Shown: positions 17,702-26,719 of the stretch, one piece after another | Numbering within the stretch: position 1 is the stretch's first letter | Layout: every line of letters starts with the position of its first letter | From: Mycobacterium sp. 1274761.0 | GTDB taxonomy: Bacteria; Actinomycetota; Actinomycetes; Mycobacteriales; Mycobacteriaceae | Assembly: GCF_001668615.1 (NCBI RefSeq) | Contig: NZ_LZMC01000020.1 | Span: 1 to 64,000 of the forward strand | Direction of reading: 5' to 3' | Length of the DNA stretch: 64,000 bases | Notes under the pieces: generated by a model | The model's database searches: none | The model's input: only the letters and a program-made list of their open reading frames with translations | What the model was told of the DNA's origin: nothing | Translations under genes and position numbers: made by a program

Positions 17702-18721
17702 ATGGGTTATCGACTGACGCAGTACGCCCACGGCGGCGGGTGCGCGTGCAAGATCCCGCCCGGCGAGCTGGAAGGCGTGGTCCGCGGCCTGACCACGGCG
17801 CAGCCGCGCGACCCCGTCGGCGAACTGCTCGTCGGTCTGGACAACGGCGACGACGCCGCTGCCGTGCGCCTCCCGCGCACGCGAGGAGCAGAGACCACAG
17901 GAGCCAATACGGCCTTGATTGCGACGACGGATTTCTTCACCCCGGTCGTCGACGACGCCTACGACTGGGGCCGCATCGCCGCGGCCAACGCACTCTCGGA
18001 CGTGTACGCGATGGGTGGGCGGCCCGTCGTCGCGGTCAACCTGCTGGGCTGGCCGCGCGACGTGCTGCCGTTCGAGCTGGCCGCCGAGACGCTTCGCGGC
18101 GGGCTCGACGTGTGCGGCGAGGCCGGCTGCCATCTCGCCGGCGGGCACAGCGTCGACGACCCCGAGCCGAAGTACGGCCTGGCGGTGACGGGCATCGCCG
18201 ATCCAAACCGCTTGCTGCGCAACGACTCCGGCAAGGCCGGTTTGCCGCTGTCGCTGACCAAGCCGCTCGGCGTCGGCGTGCTGAACAGCAGGCACAAGTC
18301 CACCGGCGAGGTCTTCCCCCAGGCGATCGAGGCGATGACGACCCTCAACGCCGACGCGTCGCGGGCCGCGCTGGCAGCCGGTGTCGAGTGCGCGACGGAC
18401 GTCACCGGCTTCGGCCTGCTCGGCCACCTGCACAAACTGGCCCGCGCCAGCGGGGTAACGGCCATCGTCGACGCGGCGAAGGTGCCCTACCTCGACGGCG
18501 CACGCGACGCCCTGAAGGCCGGCTACGTCAGCGGCGGCACCCGTCGCAACCTCGACTGGGTGCGCCCCCACATCGAGCTGGCCGTCGACGAGAACGAGGC
18601 ACTGCTGTTGGCCGACGCGCAGACCTCCGGCGGCCTTCTGATCGCCGGCGAGATCCCCGGCGCGAGCGTCATCGGCGAACTCGTGCCACGCCGAGAGCAC
18701 ACGATCGAAGTACGGAGCTGA
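17702..18721 (+). CDS. selD: Selenophosphate synthase (selenide, water dikinase) SelD
   Basis: A 339-residue ATP-dependent enzyme that makes selenophosphate, the selenium donor for SelA. The glycine-rich N-terminus has GGGCACK; by family comparison C14 is the catalytic residue and K17 the catalytic lysine. This SelD uses Cys rather than Sec, so it does not depend on its own product. Other AIRS-type marks are the Asp-rich metal/ATP site (LDNGDDAAAVR), DFFTPVVDD, GGHSVDDPEPKYGLAVTG and DVTGFGLLGHL. The start is ATG 17702. The PPK2 gene begins four bases after the stop. Confidence 0.95.
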   Translation: MGYRLTQYAHGGGCACKIPPGELEGVVRGLTTAQPRDPVGELLVGLDNGDDAAAVRLPRTRGAETTGANTALIATTDFFTPVVDDAYDWGRIAAANALSDVYAMGGRPVVAVNLLGWPRDVLPFELAAETLRGGLDVCGEAGCHLAGGHSVDDPEPKYGLAVTGIADPNRLLRNDSGKAGLPLSLTKPLGVGVLNSRHKSTGEVFPQAIEAMTTLNADASRAALAAGVECATDVTGFGLLGHLHKLARASGVTAIVDAAKVPYLDGARDALKAGYVSGGTRRNLDWVRPHIELAVDENEALLLADAQTSGGLLIAGEIPGASVIGELVPRREHTIEVRS

Positions 18722-18724
18722 CAC

Positions 18725-19603
18725 ATGACCGAGCTTGACCTGAACCGGCTGGCCACAGACGATCTCGGCTTCACCGTCATCGACGAGGACGAAGACGATC
18801 CCATCCTGCTCGATCAACACGGCAATCCGCTACAGACCTGGCGCGAGGGCTATCCGTATGACGAACGCATGTCGCGCGACGACTACGAACGCGAGAAACG
18901 CCTGCTGCAGATCCAGTTGCTGAAGCTGCAGCGCTGGACCAAGCGCACCGGCGCGCGCATCGTCATCGTCTTCGAAGGACGCGATGCCGCGGGCAAGGGC
19001 GGCACGATCAAGCGGTTCATGGAGCACTTGAATCCCCGCGGGGCGCGCGTGGTTGCACTGGAGAAGCCCACCGAACGCGAGCAGGGGCAGTGGTACTTCC
19101 AGCGCTACGTCTCCCATCTGCCCGCCCGCGGCGAGATGGTGCTGTTCGACCGCTCCTGGTACAACCGCGCCGGCGTGGAGAAGGTGATGGGCTTCTGCAC
19201 ATCCGACGAATGCGGCGAATTTCTGCGTCGCGCACCGCAATTCGAGGAGATGCTGGTGGCCGACGGCATCAGCTTGACGAAGTTCTGGTTCTCGGTGTCA
19301 CCGATGGAACAGCGCACCCGGTTCGCGATTCGTCAAGTGGACCCGGTGCGGCAGTGGAAGCTCTCCCCGATGGACCTCGAGTCGCTGGACCGGTGGGACG
19401 ACTACACCCAAGCCAAAGAGCAGATGTTCCAGGCGACAGATACCGATGATGCACCGTGGATCGTCGTCAAGAGCAACGACAAGAAACGCGCGAGGATCAA
19501 CGCCATGCGCTACCTGCTGAGCAAGCACGACTATGACGGGAAGGACCACCAGCTCGTCGGTGAGCCCGACCCGCTGATCGTGGGCCGTGCCCTCGAGGAC
19601 TGA
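18725..19603 (+). CDS. ppk2: Polyphosphate kinase 2
   Basis: A 292-residue PPK2-family kinase that transfers phosphate between polyphosphate and nucleotides. Walker A is FEGRDAAGKGGTIKRF, Walker B is FDRSWYNRAGVEKVMGF, and the lid segment is WKLSPMDLESLDRWDDYTQA. The acidic N-terminus (VIDEDEDDPILLD) is typical of actinobacterial members such as Rv3232c. Sequence alone does not settle whether ADP, GDP or AMP is preferred. It starts four bases after selD, so the two are almost certainly co-transcribed. Confidence 0.92.
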   Translation: MTELDLNRLATDDLGFTVIDEDEDDPILLDQHGNPLQTWREGYPYDERMSRDDYEREKRLLQIQLLKLQRWTKRTGARIVIVFEGRDAAGKGGTIKRFMEHLNPRGARVVALEKPTEREQGQWYFQRYVSHLPARGEMVLFDRSWYNRAGVEKVMGFCTSDECGEFLRRAPQFEEMLVADGISLTKFWFSVSPMEQRTRFAIRQVDPVRQWKLSPMDLESLDRWDDYTQAKEQMFQATDTDDAPWIVVKSNDKKRARINAMRYLLSKHDYDGKDHQLVGEPDPLIVGRALED

Positions 19604-19645
19604 CCGACTCGTTTCCACCCCCTGACTGGCGGGTACGCCGCGCGA

Positions 19646-20161
19646 ATGGAGTCAGCCCACTTCTCCGATATCACGCTGGAGGTCGACGGCCAGCACCACC
19701 GGTTGAGCGTCGACAACCGCGTCACGCTGCTCGACCTGCTGCGCGAACACCTCGGTGTGACCGCCCCCAAAAAGGGTTGTGACCACGGGCAATGCGGGTC
19801 TTGCACGGTACTGCTGGACGGCCGCCGAGCGACCACCTGCCTGGCGTTCGCGGTCGCCCACGACGGCGCACAGATCGTCACCGCGGCCGGGCTCGGCGAC
19901 GCCGACGCGCTGCATCCCGTCGCGCAGGCGTTCCTCGACCACGACGGCTTCCAGTGCGGCTACTGCACGCCCGGGCAGATCTGCTCGGCCGTCGGCATGC
20001 TCGACGAGGTGAAGTCCGGCGCGCCCAGCCATGTCACCGACGACCTCGAGGAGTCCCCCGAACTCTCCGACGCCGAGATCCGCGAGCGCATGAGCGGCAA
20101 CCTCTGCCGCTGCGCCGCTTATCCCAACATCGTCGCCGCCATCAGGGAAGCTGCGCGGTGA
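19646..20161 (+). CDS. Molybdenum hydroxylase 2Fe-2S subunit (PaoA/YagT-like)
   Basis: A 171-residue electron-transfer subunit of the xanthine dehydrogenase family. The plant-type [2Fe-2S] site is [16 protein letters not shown] plus a Cys in ATTCL. The second site is CGYCTPGQ followed by [13 protein letters not shown]. coli PaoA is exported by Tat; here the protein begins directly with [16 protein letters not shown], so the enzyme should be cytoplasmic. The stop overlaps the GTG of the FAD subunit (GTGA). The 42-base gap after ppk2 holds nothing notable. Confidence 0.92.
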   Translation: MESAHFSDITLEVDGQHHRLSVDNRVTLLDLLREHLGVTAPKKGCDHGQCGSCTVLLDGRRATTCLAFAVAHDGAQIVTAAGLGDADALHPVAQAFLDHDGFQCGYCTPGQICSAVGMLDEVKSGAPSHVTDDLEESPELSDAEIRERMSGNLCRCAAYPNIVAAIREAAR

Positions 20162-21150
20162 TCCCCTTCGACTATCACCGCGCCACCAGCGTCGCTGACG
20201 CGGTCGCCACCGTCACCGACCGACACGACGCCGTGTTCCTCGCCGGCGGCACCAATCTCGTCGACCACATGAAGCTCGGCATCGTCGAGCCGACGCTGGT
20301 CGTCGATGTCGGGCATCTGCCGCTCACCGACATCGAGCAGTTGCCCGACGGCGGCCTGCGCGTCGGCGCCGACGTGCGCAACAGCGACCTCGCAGCCCAT
20401 CCAGTTGTGCGCACCCGATATCCCGTGCTCGCCCGCGCGCTCCTGTCGGCCGCGTCTGGCCAACTGCGCAACCTGGCGACGACGGGCGGCAACTTGCTGC
20501 AGCGCACCCGCTGCGTCTACTTCCAGGACGTGACTACGCCCTGCAACAAACGGAATCCGGGCACCGGGTGTTCGGCGATCGGCGGCTACGTGCGCTACCA
20601 CGCGATCCTCGGCGCCTCCGAAGACTGCGTTGCGGTCCATCCCTCCGACATGGCCGTCGCCATGGCCACTCTGGATGCGGACGTCCTCTTCGTCGACGGC
20701 GACGGTGAACATCGTATGCCGCTCACCGAATTTCACCGGCTACCCGGTGACCGGCCCGACGCCGACACCGTGTTGCCGCCCGGCGCCCTGATCACCGCCG
20801 TCGACATCCCGGCGCCGCCCGAGGGCGCACGCTCGACCTATCGCAAGGTCCGCGATCGCGCGTCGTATGCGTTCGCGTTGACATCGGTCGCAGCCGAGCT
20901 CGTGATCGACGACGGCACTGTCGCGTCCGCGCGTATTGCGCTGGGCGGGGTGGCACACAAACCGTGGCGGGCACGGCTTGCGGAGCAGGCGCTCATCGGC
21001 GCGGCGGCCTCCGAGGAGACGTTCGACCGAGCCGCTGACGCCGAGCTGGAACAGGCAGAACCGCTGCACGGCAACGAGTTCAAGGTCGAACTGACCCGTC
21101 GCACATTGGTAGCGACGCTGACGGCCCTGGCGGAAACACAGCCGCGATGA
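20158..21150 (+). CDS. Molybdenum hydroxylase FAD-binding subunit (PaoB/YagS-like)
   Basis: A 330-residue subunit starting at GTG 20158, whose GTGA overlaps the previous stop; a longer open frame upstream is antisense or overlapping noise. FAD-site marks are [14 protein letters not shown] and [12 protein letters not shown]. Cysteines in [19 protein letters not shown] and GCSAIGG match the extra [4Fe-4S] cluster found in PaoB but not in classical xanthine dehydrogenase. The stop region overlaps the start of the molybdenum subunit by four bases. Confidence 0.92.
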   Translation: MIPFDYHRATSVADAVATVTDRHDAVFLAGGTNLVDHMKLGIVEPTLVVDVGHLPLTDIEQLPDGGLRVGADVRNSDLAAHPVVRTRYPVLARALLSAASGQLRNLATTGGNLLQRTRCVYFQDVTTPCNKRNPGTGCSAIGGYVRYHAILGASEDCVAVHPSDMAVAMATLDADVLFVDGDGEHRMPLTEFHRLPGDRPDADTVLPPGALITAVDIPAPPEGARSTYRKVRDRASYAFALTSVAAELVIDDGTVASARIALGGVAHKPWRARLAEQALIGAAASEETFDRAADAELEQAEPLHGNEFKVELTRRTLVATLTALAETQPR

Positions 21151-23234
21151 CCGTCATAAAGCCCCGCGCCATCGGCACCGCCGTCGCCCGACTCGACGGT
21201 CCCGCGAAGGTGACCGGCACCGCGCCGTACGCCTACGAGCACCACGTCGACCGTCCGCTGTATCTGTATCCGGTGCAGGCGACTGTTGCCCGCGGCCGCG
21301 TCACCGCCATGTACACCTCAGAGGCGCACGCGGTCGACGGGGTCGTCGCCGTCCTCACAGTCTTCGACGCACCCACTCTCGCCGACACCTCCAACGGCGA
21401 CCTCACCGTGCTGCAGGACGACCATGTGCACTATCGTGGCCAGCTGATCGGTGGCGTCATCGCCGAAAGCGCCGAAATCGCCCGGCACGCAGCGGGTCTG
21501 GTTGTCGTCCACTACGACACCGCACGCCACCAGACCGAGCTGAGCGCCGACGATCCGGATCTGTATGCGCCGGAACAGGTCAACGCCGGTCATCCGACCG
21601 ACACCTCCGAGGGCGACGTGGAAGCCGCTCTGCACGACGCCGAGGTCGTCGTCGACGAGACCTACACGACGCCGCACGAGCACAACAACCCGATGGAACC
21701 CCACGCCTGCATCGCGGTTTGGCACAGCGACGGCCCGCGGTTGACGCTTTACGACTCCACGCAAGGCGTGCATGCGGTGGCTAGTGAGCTGGCGACGGCC
21801 TTCGGCCTGGAGCCCGAGCAGGTGCGCGTCGTCGCCAAGAACGTCGGTGGCGGCTTCGGCTCCAAGGGCGCACCGCACTCCCACAACGTGCTGGCCGCGA
21901 TGGCCGCGCAACGAGTTGACGGTCGGCCGGTGAAGCTGGCGTTGACCCGGCAACAGATGTTCGACGTCGTCGGCTATCGCACACCGACGATCCAGCACAT
22001 CCGCCTCGGCGCGCGGCGCGATGGCACGATCACCGCCATCAGCCATGACGTCGTCGAGCAGACGGCGACGGTCAAGGAATACGCCGAACAGACCGTCACT
22101 CCGTCGCGCATGATGTACGCCGGCGACAACCGGGCAACGTCGCACCGGCTCGCGAAACTGGATGTGCCCGTGCCGTTCTGGATGCGTGCACCCGGCGAAT
22201 GTCCCGGTATGTATGCCCTCGAGGTGGCGATGGATGAGCTCGCGCTCGCCTGCGGCATCGACCCGATCGAGCTCCGCATTCGCAACGACCCTGACGTCGA
22301 CCCCGAAACCGGCCATCCGTGGTCGGACCGCCGCCTCGCAGAATGCCTGCAGTCCGGCGCGCAGCGGTTCGGCTGGGCGCCGCGGGATCCCACGCCCGGC
22401 GTGCGCCGCGACGGCGAGTGGCTGATCGGGACCGGCGTGGCCTCGGCGGTGTATCCCGCGATGGTCATGCCGGGCAACTCGGCGCGCATCGAGCTAGTCG
22501 CGCCTCTCCGCTACGCCGTGCAGATCGGCGCCGTGGACATCGGCACCGGAACGTGGACGGCTCTGTCGCAGATCGCCGCCGACGCGTTGGGCTGTGAGAT
22601 GTCGGCCATCGATCTGCAGATCGGCGACAGCGAGCTGCCGTCGGCGTCGGTGGAGGGTGGATCGTCGGGCATCAGCTCGTGGGGTCGCGCGATTGCGGCT
22701 GCGGCACAGATGTTTCGTCGCGAGCACGGCGAGCACCCCCCCATTGGGGCCGCATCCACCGCCGCAGCGCCGGAGAACGACGAAGCCGAGAACTACGGAA
22801 TGTATTCGTTCGGAGCACATTTCACCGAGGCTCGGGTCAGCCGCTACACAGGCGAGATCCACGTGTCGCGCATGCTCGGAGTTTTCTCTGTGGGCCGGGT
22901 GATCAACCCCACGACGCTGCGCTCGCAGCTGATCGGCGGCATGACGATGGGGCTGTCGATGGCATTGCACGAGGAGAGCGCGCGCGACCACCGGTTCGGC
23001 CACGTGGTCACCCGCGACCTGGCGACCTACCACATCAGCTCGCACGCCGACATTCCCGACATCGACGCAGTCTGGCTCGATAGCGTCGATGAGCACTCCA
23101 ATCCGATGGGTTCTCGCGGCGCGGGCGAAATCGGCATCGTCGGCTCAGCGGCCGCGGTTGTCAACGCGGTCTACCACGCCACCGGCGTTCGGGTGCGAGA
23201 CTTACCGGTGATGTGCGACGCGCTGACCTTGTGA
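21147..23234 (+). CDS. Molybdenum hydroxylase large subunit (PaoC/YagR-like aldehyde oxidoreductase)
   Basis: A 695-residue subunit holding the molybdopterin cofactor. It begins with the R-x-D-G-x-x-K-V-T-G pattern ([18 protein letters not shown]). GGGFGSKG is the first molybdopterin contact, and the C-terminal [17 protein letters not shown] supplies the catalytic Glu. With the two small subunits it should oxidise aldehydes or N-heterocycles, with water as oxygen source; the substrate cannot be read from the sequence. The 3' end overlaps the aminoglycoside-kinase-like gene by four bases. Confidence 0.9.
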   Translation: MTVIKPRAIGTAVARLDGPAKVTGTAPYAYEHHVDRPLYLYPVQATVARGRVTAMYTSEAHAVDGVVAVLTVFDAPTLADTSNGDLTVLQDDHVHYRGQLIGGVIAESAEIARHAAGLVVVHYDTARHQTELSADDPDLYAPEQVNAGHPTDTSEGDVEAALHDAEVVVDETYTTPHEHNNPMEPHACIAVWHSDGPRLTLYDSTQGVHAVASELATAFGLEPEQVRVVAKNVGGGFGSKGAPHSHNVLAAMAAQRVDGRPVKLALTRQQMFDVVGYRTPTIQHIRLGARRDGTITAISHDVVEQTATVKEYAEQTVTPSRMMYAGDNRATSHRLAKLDVPVPFWMRAPGECPGMYALEVAMDELALACGIDPIELRIRNDPDVDPETGHPWSDRRLAECLQSGAQRFGWAPRDPTPGVRRDGEWLIGTGVASAVYPAMVMPGNSARIELVAPLRYAVQIGAVDIGTGTWTALSQIAADALGCEMSAIDLQIGDSELPSASVEGGSSGISSWGRAIAAAAQMFRREHGEHPPIGAASTAAAPENDEAENYGMYSFGAHFTEARVSRYTGEIHVSRMLGVFSVGRVINPTTLRSQLIGGMTMGLSMALHEESARDHRFGHVVTRDLATYHISSHADIPDIDAVWLDSVDEHSNPMGSRGAGEIGIVGSAAAVVNAVYHATGVRVRDLPVMCDALTL

Positions 23235-24007
23235 GCATCGTCGAGGACCTTCTCGGCGAATGGGATCTGCGCACCGATGGTGACACGATGCGCAGTCCGC
23301 AAGCTGTCGCGGTGCCCGTGCGGACTTCCGACGCAACGCCGGCGGTTCTGAAGGTCGGCCACGACGGCCACGAGCATCTGGTGCTGCGCCGCTGGAACGG
23401 CGACGGGGCGGCGCGGCTGCTGCGGGCCGACCCGCACCGGCGGGCCCTGCTGCTGGAGCGCCTAGGGTCGCAATCCCTTCACGCCCTGTTCGACGTCGAT
23501 GCCTGCGAAACCGTCGCCGCGCTGTACGGCCGCCTTCACGTTCCCGCGATGCCGCAATTGCCCTCGCTTTCATCACTTCTCGCACAGTGGGCCGACGAAT
23601 TCGCGGCGCTGCCGCGAAGCGCTGCCGTGCCGCACCGCCTCGTCGAGCAGGCGATGACACTGTGCCGCGACCTCGCCGCAGAACCGGCCGCGCGTGTGCT
23701 GCACGGTGACCTGCACTATGACCACGTGCTCGTCGCCGATCGGGAACCGTGGCTGGCGGTCTCGCCGAAGCCCGTCAACGGAGACCCGCACTACGAGGTC
23801 GCGCCGATGTTGTGGCACCGCTGGGACGACGTCGCCGACGATGTGCGCTTCGGGGTGCAGCGCCGGTTCTACGCCGTGGTCGATGCGGCCGGATTCGACG
23901 AGGACCGTGCCCGCGGTTACGCGATCGTGCGTGTCGTCCGAGGTGCGACGCGCGACCCGGACAACCTGACGAAGTACGTCGCGCTGGCCAAGGCTGTGCA
24001 GGACTGA
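23231..24007 (+). CDS. APH(6)/hydroxyurea-type phosphotransferase-like protein
   Basis: A 258-residue kinase-fold protein starting at GTG 23231, which forms a GTGA overlap with the stop of the molybdenum subunit. AVLKVGHDGHEHLVLRRWNG carries the nucleotide-binding lysine region, LLLERLGSQSL is the hinge typical of streptomycin 6-kinases, and HGDLHYDHVLV is the Brenner catalytic motif. The metal-binding segment is PKPVNGDPHYEVAPML. Family members phosphorylate streptomycin or hydroxyurea, but the tight coupling to an oxidoreductase operon suggests a metabolic substrate instead. That is inference. Confidence 0.8.
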   Translation: MSIVEDLLGEWDLRTDGDTMRSPQAVAVPVRTSDATPAVLKVGHDGHEHLVLRRWNGDGAARLLRADPHRRALLLERLGSQSLHALFDVDACETVAALYGRLHVPAMPQLPSLSSLLAQWADEFAALPRSAAVPHRLVEQAMTLCRDLAAEPAARVLHGDLHYDHVLVADREPWLAVSPKPVNGDPHYEVAPMLWHRWDDVADDVRFGVQRRFYAVVDAAGFDEDRARGYAIVRVVRGATRDPDNLTKYVALAKAVQD

Positions 24008-24016
24008 CGGCCGCAG

Positions 24017-24832
24017 TCACATTCGCGAATACCGGGTCAGCGCGAAGCTGTAGAGACCGTAGGCGGCGAAACCGACCGCGGCAGCGATCAACAGCGCGCC
24101 GCCGAACTGTGTCGAGCGGAAGGCTTTGACGGCTCCGTCGAGCCCAGTCGCTTTCGCCGGCTCACCGAGGAACGTGGCCACGATGACGGAGATGCCGACC
24201 GCCGACAGCACCAGGCCCTCGGCGACGTGTCCGCAGATGCCCAACGCGGTGAGCAACCGTCCAGCGTCGACGTTCAGGTCGTCGAGGAACCGTCGAGATG
24301 CTCCCTTGTGCGCGTAATACGCCCCAATGGCCAAGACGACGACTCCCACGGCCACCAACACCGCCTTTCCGCCGAGCGTCTGCATCAAGCGCGCGCTCAG
24401 GCCCGCCGTCTGCCGACTGCCCCGCGCGTGGGCACCGAGCGCGAACTGCAGCGCCGTCGACGCGACAAAGCCGTAGACCATGGCCAGTCCGAACGCCTTC
24501 AACCGGTGCAAGACCGGAGACTCCCGCTTGTGCGCATCGGAATGCTCGGCCGGATGCAGCCCCAGCACGCTCTCGGAGAGCCGCCACATCGCCAGCGCGA
24601 TCAAGCCCGCCGCGACGACATAGAGCATCACCGCCCCACCCGGCGTCCGCGCGACCGTCGCCAACGCACCCGTCTGGTCGGCCTCTGCCTCCGCCTCCGC
24701 ACCGAAGGCGATCCGCACGATGATGACCGCGACGAGAAGATGCAACGTCCCGCTGATCAGGTAACCGGCGCGTGCCACCCGCTGTGCCGCCCGGTTGTCG
24801 GTGGCACGGTTGACGGCGCTTTTGAAGCCCAT
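24017..24832 (-). CDS. DUF1206 six-span membrane protein
   Basis: A 271-residue protein starting at ATG 24832. Three repeats, each of about two membrane spans, can be read; the first begins RVARAGYLISGTLHLLVA and the third LTALGICGHVAEGLVLSAVG. This is the triplicated DUF1206 layout, with a conserved Gly/aromatic/Gly pattern in each unit. Function is unknown. It converges with the kinase-like gene nine bases away and is divergent from the helicase gene. Its upstream side has a GC-rich hairpin (24859-24875, GCCCGG/CCGGGC, loop CGAAA). Confidence 0.8.
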   Translation of the reverse strand: MGFKSAVNRATDNRAAQRVARAGYLISGTLHLLVAVIIVRIAFGAEAEAEADQTGALATVARTPGGAVMLYVVAAGLIALAMWRLSESVLGLHPAEHSDAHKRESPVLHRLKAFGLAMVYGFVASTALQFALGAHARGSRQTAGLSARLMQTLGGKAVLVAVGVVVLAIGAYYAHKGASRRFLDDLNVDAGRLLTALGICGHVAEGLVLSAVGISVIVATFLGEPAKATGLDGAVKAFRSTQFGGALLIAAAVGFAAYGLYSFALTRYSRM

Positions 24833-24918
24833 GGGGCCGCTCGACTACCCCGGGAGCGGCCCGGCGAAACCGGGCGGATTCGGGCCGTGACAGCCGGGTC
24901 GGCTATGCTCGAAGCAAC

Positions 24919-24946
24919 GTCAGCTGTTCGAACCATTTCAGCTGAC
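24919..24946 (+). promoter_or_regulatory. Hairpin in the leader of the helicase gene
   Basis: The perfect eight-base arms GTCAGCTG (24919-24926) and CAGCTGAC (24939-24946) flank a 12-nt loop. A -10-like TATGCT lies at 24904-24909, but no good -35 is spaced correctly. If transcription starts near 24916, the helicase mRNA would have a leader of roughly 185 nt opening with this hairpin. Cold-regulated helicase genes often have such leaders. Confidence 0.45.
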
Positions 24947-25102
24947 CCGTCGTGAAGCGCTCTTTCATCCTTCCGGCGCCGGCCCATACTGCGGCTGCGG
25001 CTCCGCTTCAGATGATTCGTGTACCAGCACAGATGTCTCGCGGCGATCGATTTTGCCCACCGGGCAATCTCGCCATTCATCACCACCGATGCCCCGAAAG
25101 GC

Positions 25103-26368
25103 ATGATCCTGAATACCGATACGACTTTCGCCGACCTCGGCGTCAGCCAGCGGCTCGTCGACGTGCTCGCCGAGCGTGCGATCACCCGCCCCTTCCCCAT
25201 CCAGATCTCGACCCTGCCCGACACCCTGGCCGGCCGCGATGTCCTCGGACGCGGCAAGACCGGCAGCGGCAAGACACTGGCGTTCTCGCTACCGCTGGTA
25301 ACCAGGCTCACCGGACACCGGCGCCGCCCGTCGCACCCGACGGGTCTGATCCTGGCGCCCACCCGCGAGCTGGCCACACAGATCAGCGCCACCCTCCAAC
25401 CGCTGGCCGCCGCCTGCGGCCTCACGGTCACTACGATCTTCGGCGGCGTCGCGCAGAGCCGACAGGTTACCGCGCTGCGGTCCGGCGTCGACATCGTCGT
25501 CGCCTGCCCGGGCCGGTTGGAGGACCTGATGAAGCAGCGCCTCATCAGGCTCGACTCGGTCGAGATCACCGTCATCGACGAAGCCGACCACATGGCCGAT
25601 CTGGGGTTCCTGCCCGGTGTCACCCGCATCTTGGCCGCGACGCCCACCGGCGGTCAGCGGCTGCTGTTCTCCGCGACGCTCGACAACGGCGTCGACAAGC
25701 TCGTCAAGCGCTTCCTGCGCAACGAGGTACTGCATTCGGTCGACGAAGCCCACTCGCCTGTCGCCGCGATGACGCATCACGTGTTCCATGTGTCCAGCGC
25801 GCAGGACAAGAAGGCGCTCGTGCACCGACTGGCAGCCGGTGAGGGCCGTCGAATCCTGTTCATGCGCACCAAACATCAGGCCAAGAAACTCGCCAAGCAG
25901 CTGACCGAGTCCGGGGTGCCGTCAGTTGACTTGCACGGCAACCTCTCTCAGCCAGCGCGCGACCGTAATCTCGCGGCGTTTTCCTCCGGGGAGGCCCGTG
26001 TGCTGGTCGCCACCGACATCGCCGCACGCGGCGTCCACGTCGACGGCATTGAGTTGGTGGTGCACATCGATCCGCCCGCCGAACACAAGGCGTACCTGCA
26101 CCGGTCCGGGCGCACGGCGCGGGCCGGAAACGCCGGCGATGTCGTCACCGTCGTCCTTCCCGAACAGCGCAAGGACACCCAGACGCTGCTGCGCCGCGCA
26201 GGGATCCGCGTCATGCCGCAGGAGGTCACCGCTGATTCGGCCGCCGTCCACGCCGTGGCCGGAGCGGTTGCTCCCTACCGCAAGCCGGTCCGCCCTTCGG
26301 CGGCACCGTCGGCGCCGCAGCGGAAAGGCGATGGGCGCAGGCGCAGAATGCATAAGCGCACCAACTGA
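25103..26368 (+). CDS. DEAD-box RNA helicase
   Basis: A protein of about 421 residues. ATG 25103 is chosen because the Q-motif region (TFADLGVSQRLVDVL, then FPIQ) starts right after it; ATG 25019 would add an unrelated 28 residues. Motif I is GRGKTGSGKT, Ia PTRELA, Ib CPGR, II DEAD (VIDEADHMADLG), III SAT, IV-V FMRTKHQ and ATDIAARGVHV, and VI HRSGRTARAG. The C-terminus is basic, ending RRRRMHKRTN, which suits RNA binding. The nearby CspA gene suggests a cold or ribosome-assembly role like CsdA/RhlE. The true translation start could be one of several further in. Confidence 0.9.
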   Translation: MILNTDTTFADLGVSQRLVDVLAERAITRPFPIQISTLPDTLAGRDVLGRGKTGSGKTLAFSLPLVTRLTGHRRRPSHPTGLILAPTRELATQISATLQPLAAACGLTVTTIFGGVAQSRQVTALRSGVDIVVACPGRLEDLMKQRLIRLDSVEITVIDEADHMADLGFLPGVTRILAATPTGGQRLLFSATLDNGVDKLVKRFLRNEVLHSVDEAHSPVAAMTHHVFHVSSAQDKKALVHRLAAGEGRRILFMRTKHQAKKLAKQLTESGVPSVDLHGNLSQPARDRNLAAFSSGEARVLVATDIAARGVHVDGIELVVHIDPPAEHKAYLHRSGRTARAGNAGDVVTVVLPEQRKDTQTLLRRAGIRVMPQEVTADSAAVHAVAGAVAPYRKPVRPSAAPSAPQRKGDGRRRRMHKRTN

Positions 26369-26372
26369 TTTC

Positions 26373-26399
26373 GCCTAGTTGCGGCTCCGCATGCTAGGC
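26373..26399 (+). terminator. Hairpin after the helicase gene
   Basis: Arms GCCTAG and CTAGGC enclose a second inner pairing, GCGG with CCGC, starting five bases after the helicase stop. There is no U-run. It could end the helicase transcript or lie in the cspA promoter region. Confidence 0.4.
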
Positions 26400-26406
26400 T
26401 CACCCT

Positions 26407-26428
26407 GCGGATATATTGGTTTATCCGC
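26407..26428 (+). promoter_or_regulatory. Hairpin / -10 region just upstream of cspA
   Basis: The perfect seven-base arms GCGGATA and TATCCGC lie around TATTGGTT. The sequence TATATT at 26412-26417 resembles a -10 box, so this palindrome could be an operator over the promoter. If the start lies further upstream, it could instead be a temperature-sensitive leader hairpin ending 22 bases before the cspA start. Confidence 0.4.
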
Positions 26429-26450
26429 TTTGAATGAGAGAAGTAAGTAA

Positions 26451-26654
26451 ATGGCACAGGGAACTGTGAAATGGTTCAACGGCGAAAAAGGCTTCGGCTT
26501 CATCGCTCCTGACGGCGGCGCGGCTGACGTGTTCGTCCACTACTCCGAGATCCAGGGCAGTGGATTCCGCTCGCTCGAGGAGAACCAGCGCGTCGAGTTC
26601 GAGATCGCGCAGGGAGCCAAGGGTCCCCAGGCAGTGGGAGTCTCCGCGGTCTGA
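26451..26654 (+). CDS. cspA: Cold-shock protein
   Basis: A 67-residue single-domain OB-fold RNA chaperone. RNP1 is KGFGFI (residues 15-20) and RNP2 is VFVHY (27-31); [10 protein letters not shown] and a final VGVSAV are typical. It starts at ATG 26451 after AGAGAAG. Proteins of this type melt mRNA structure in the cold or during growth. It lies 82 bases after the helicase gene on the same strand and is followed by a 30-base perfect palindrome. Confidence 0.95.
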   Translation: MAQGTVKWFNGEKGFGFIAPDGGAADVFVHYSEIQGSGFRSLEENQRVEFEIAQGAKGPQAVGVSAV

Positions 26655-26673
26655 TCGATCGACCCAAACACGG

Positions 26674-26703
26674 TGGGCTGGTACGGAATTCCGTACCAGC
26701 CCA
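26674..26703. terminator. 30-base perfect palindrome after cspA
   Basis: The element begins 19 bases after the cspA stop. Its two halves meet at GGAATTCC with no loop, so a transcript would fold into a stem of ~13 pairs with a small forced loop. No U-run follows in either direction. It lies between the ends of the convergent cspA and DUF5994 genes, where it can serve as a bidirectional stop. Confidence 0.65.
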
Positions 26704-26719
26704 TTGTCGTGTTCGAGGG

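Noticed and set aside
19792..20157. Long N-terminal extension of the molybdenum hydroxylase FAD subunit
   Set aside because: It is an overlapping Arg-rich frame inside the 2Fe-2S subunit gene; the family starts at GTG 20158 with a GTGA overlap.
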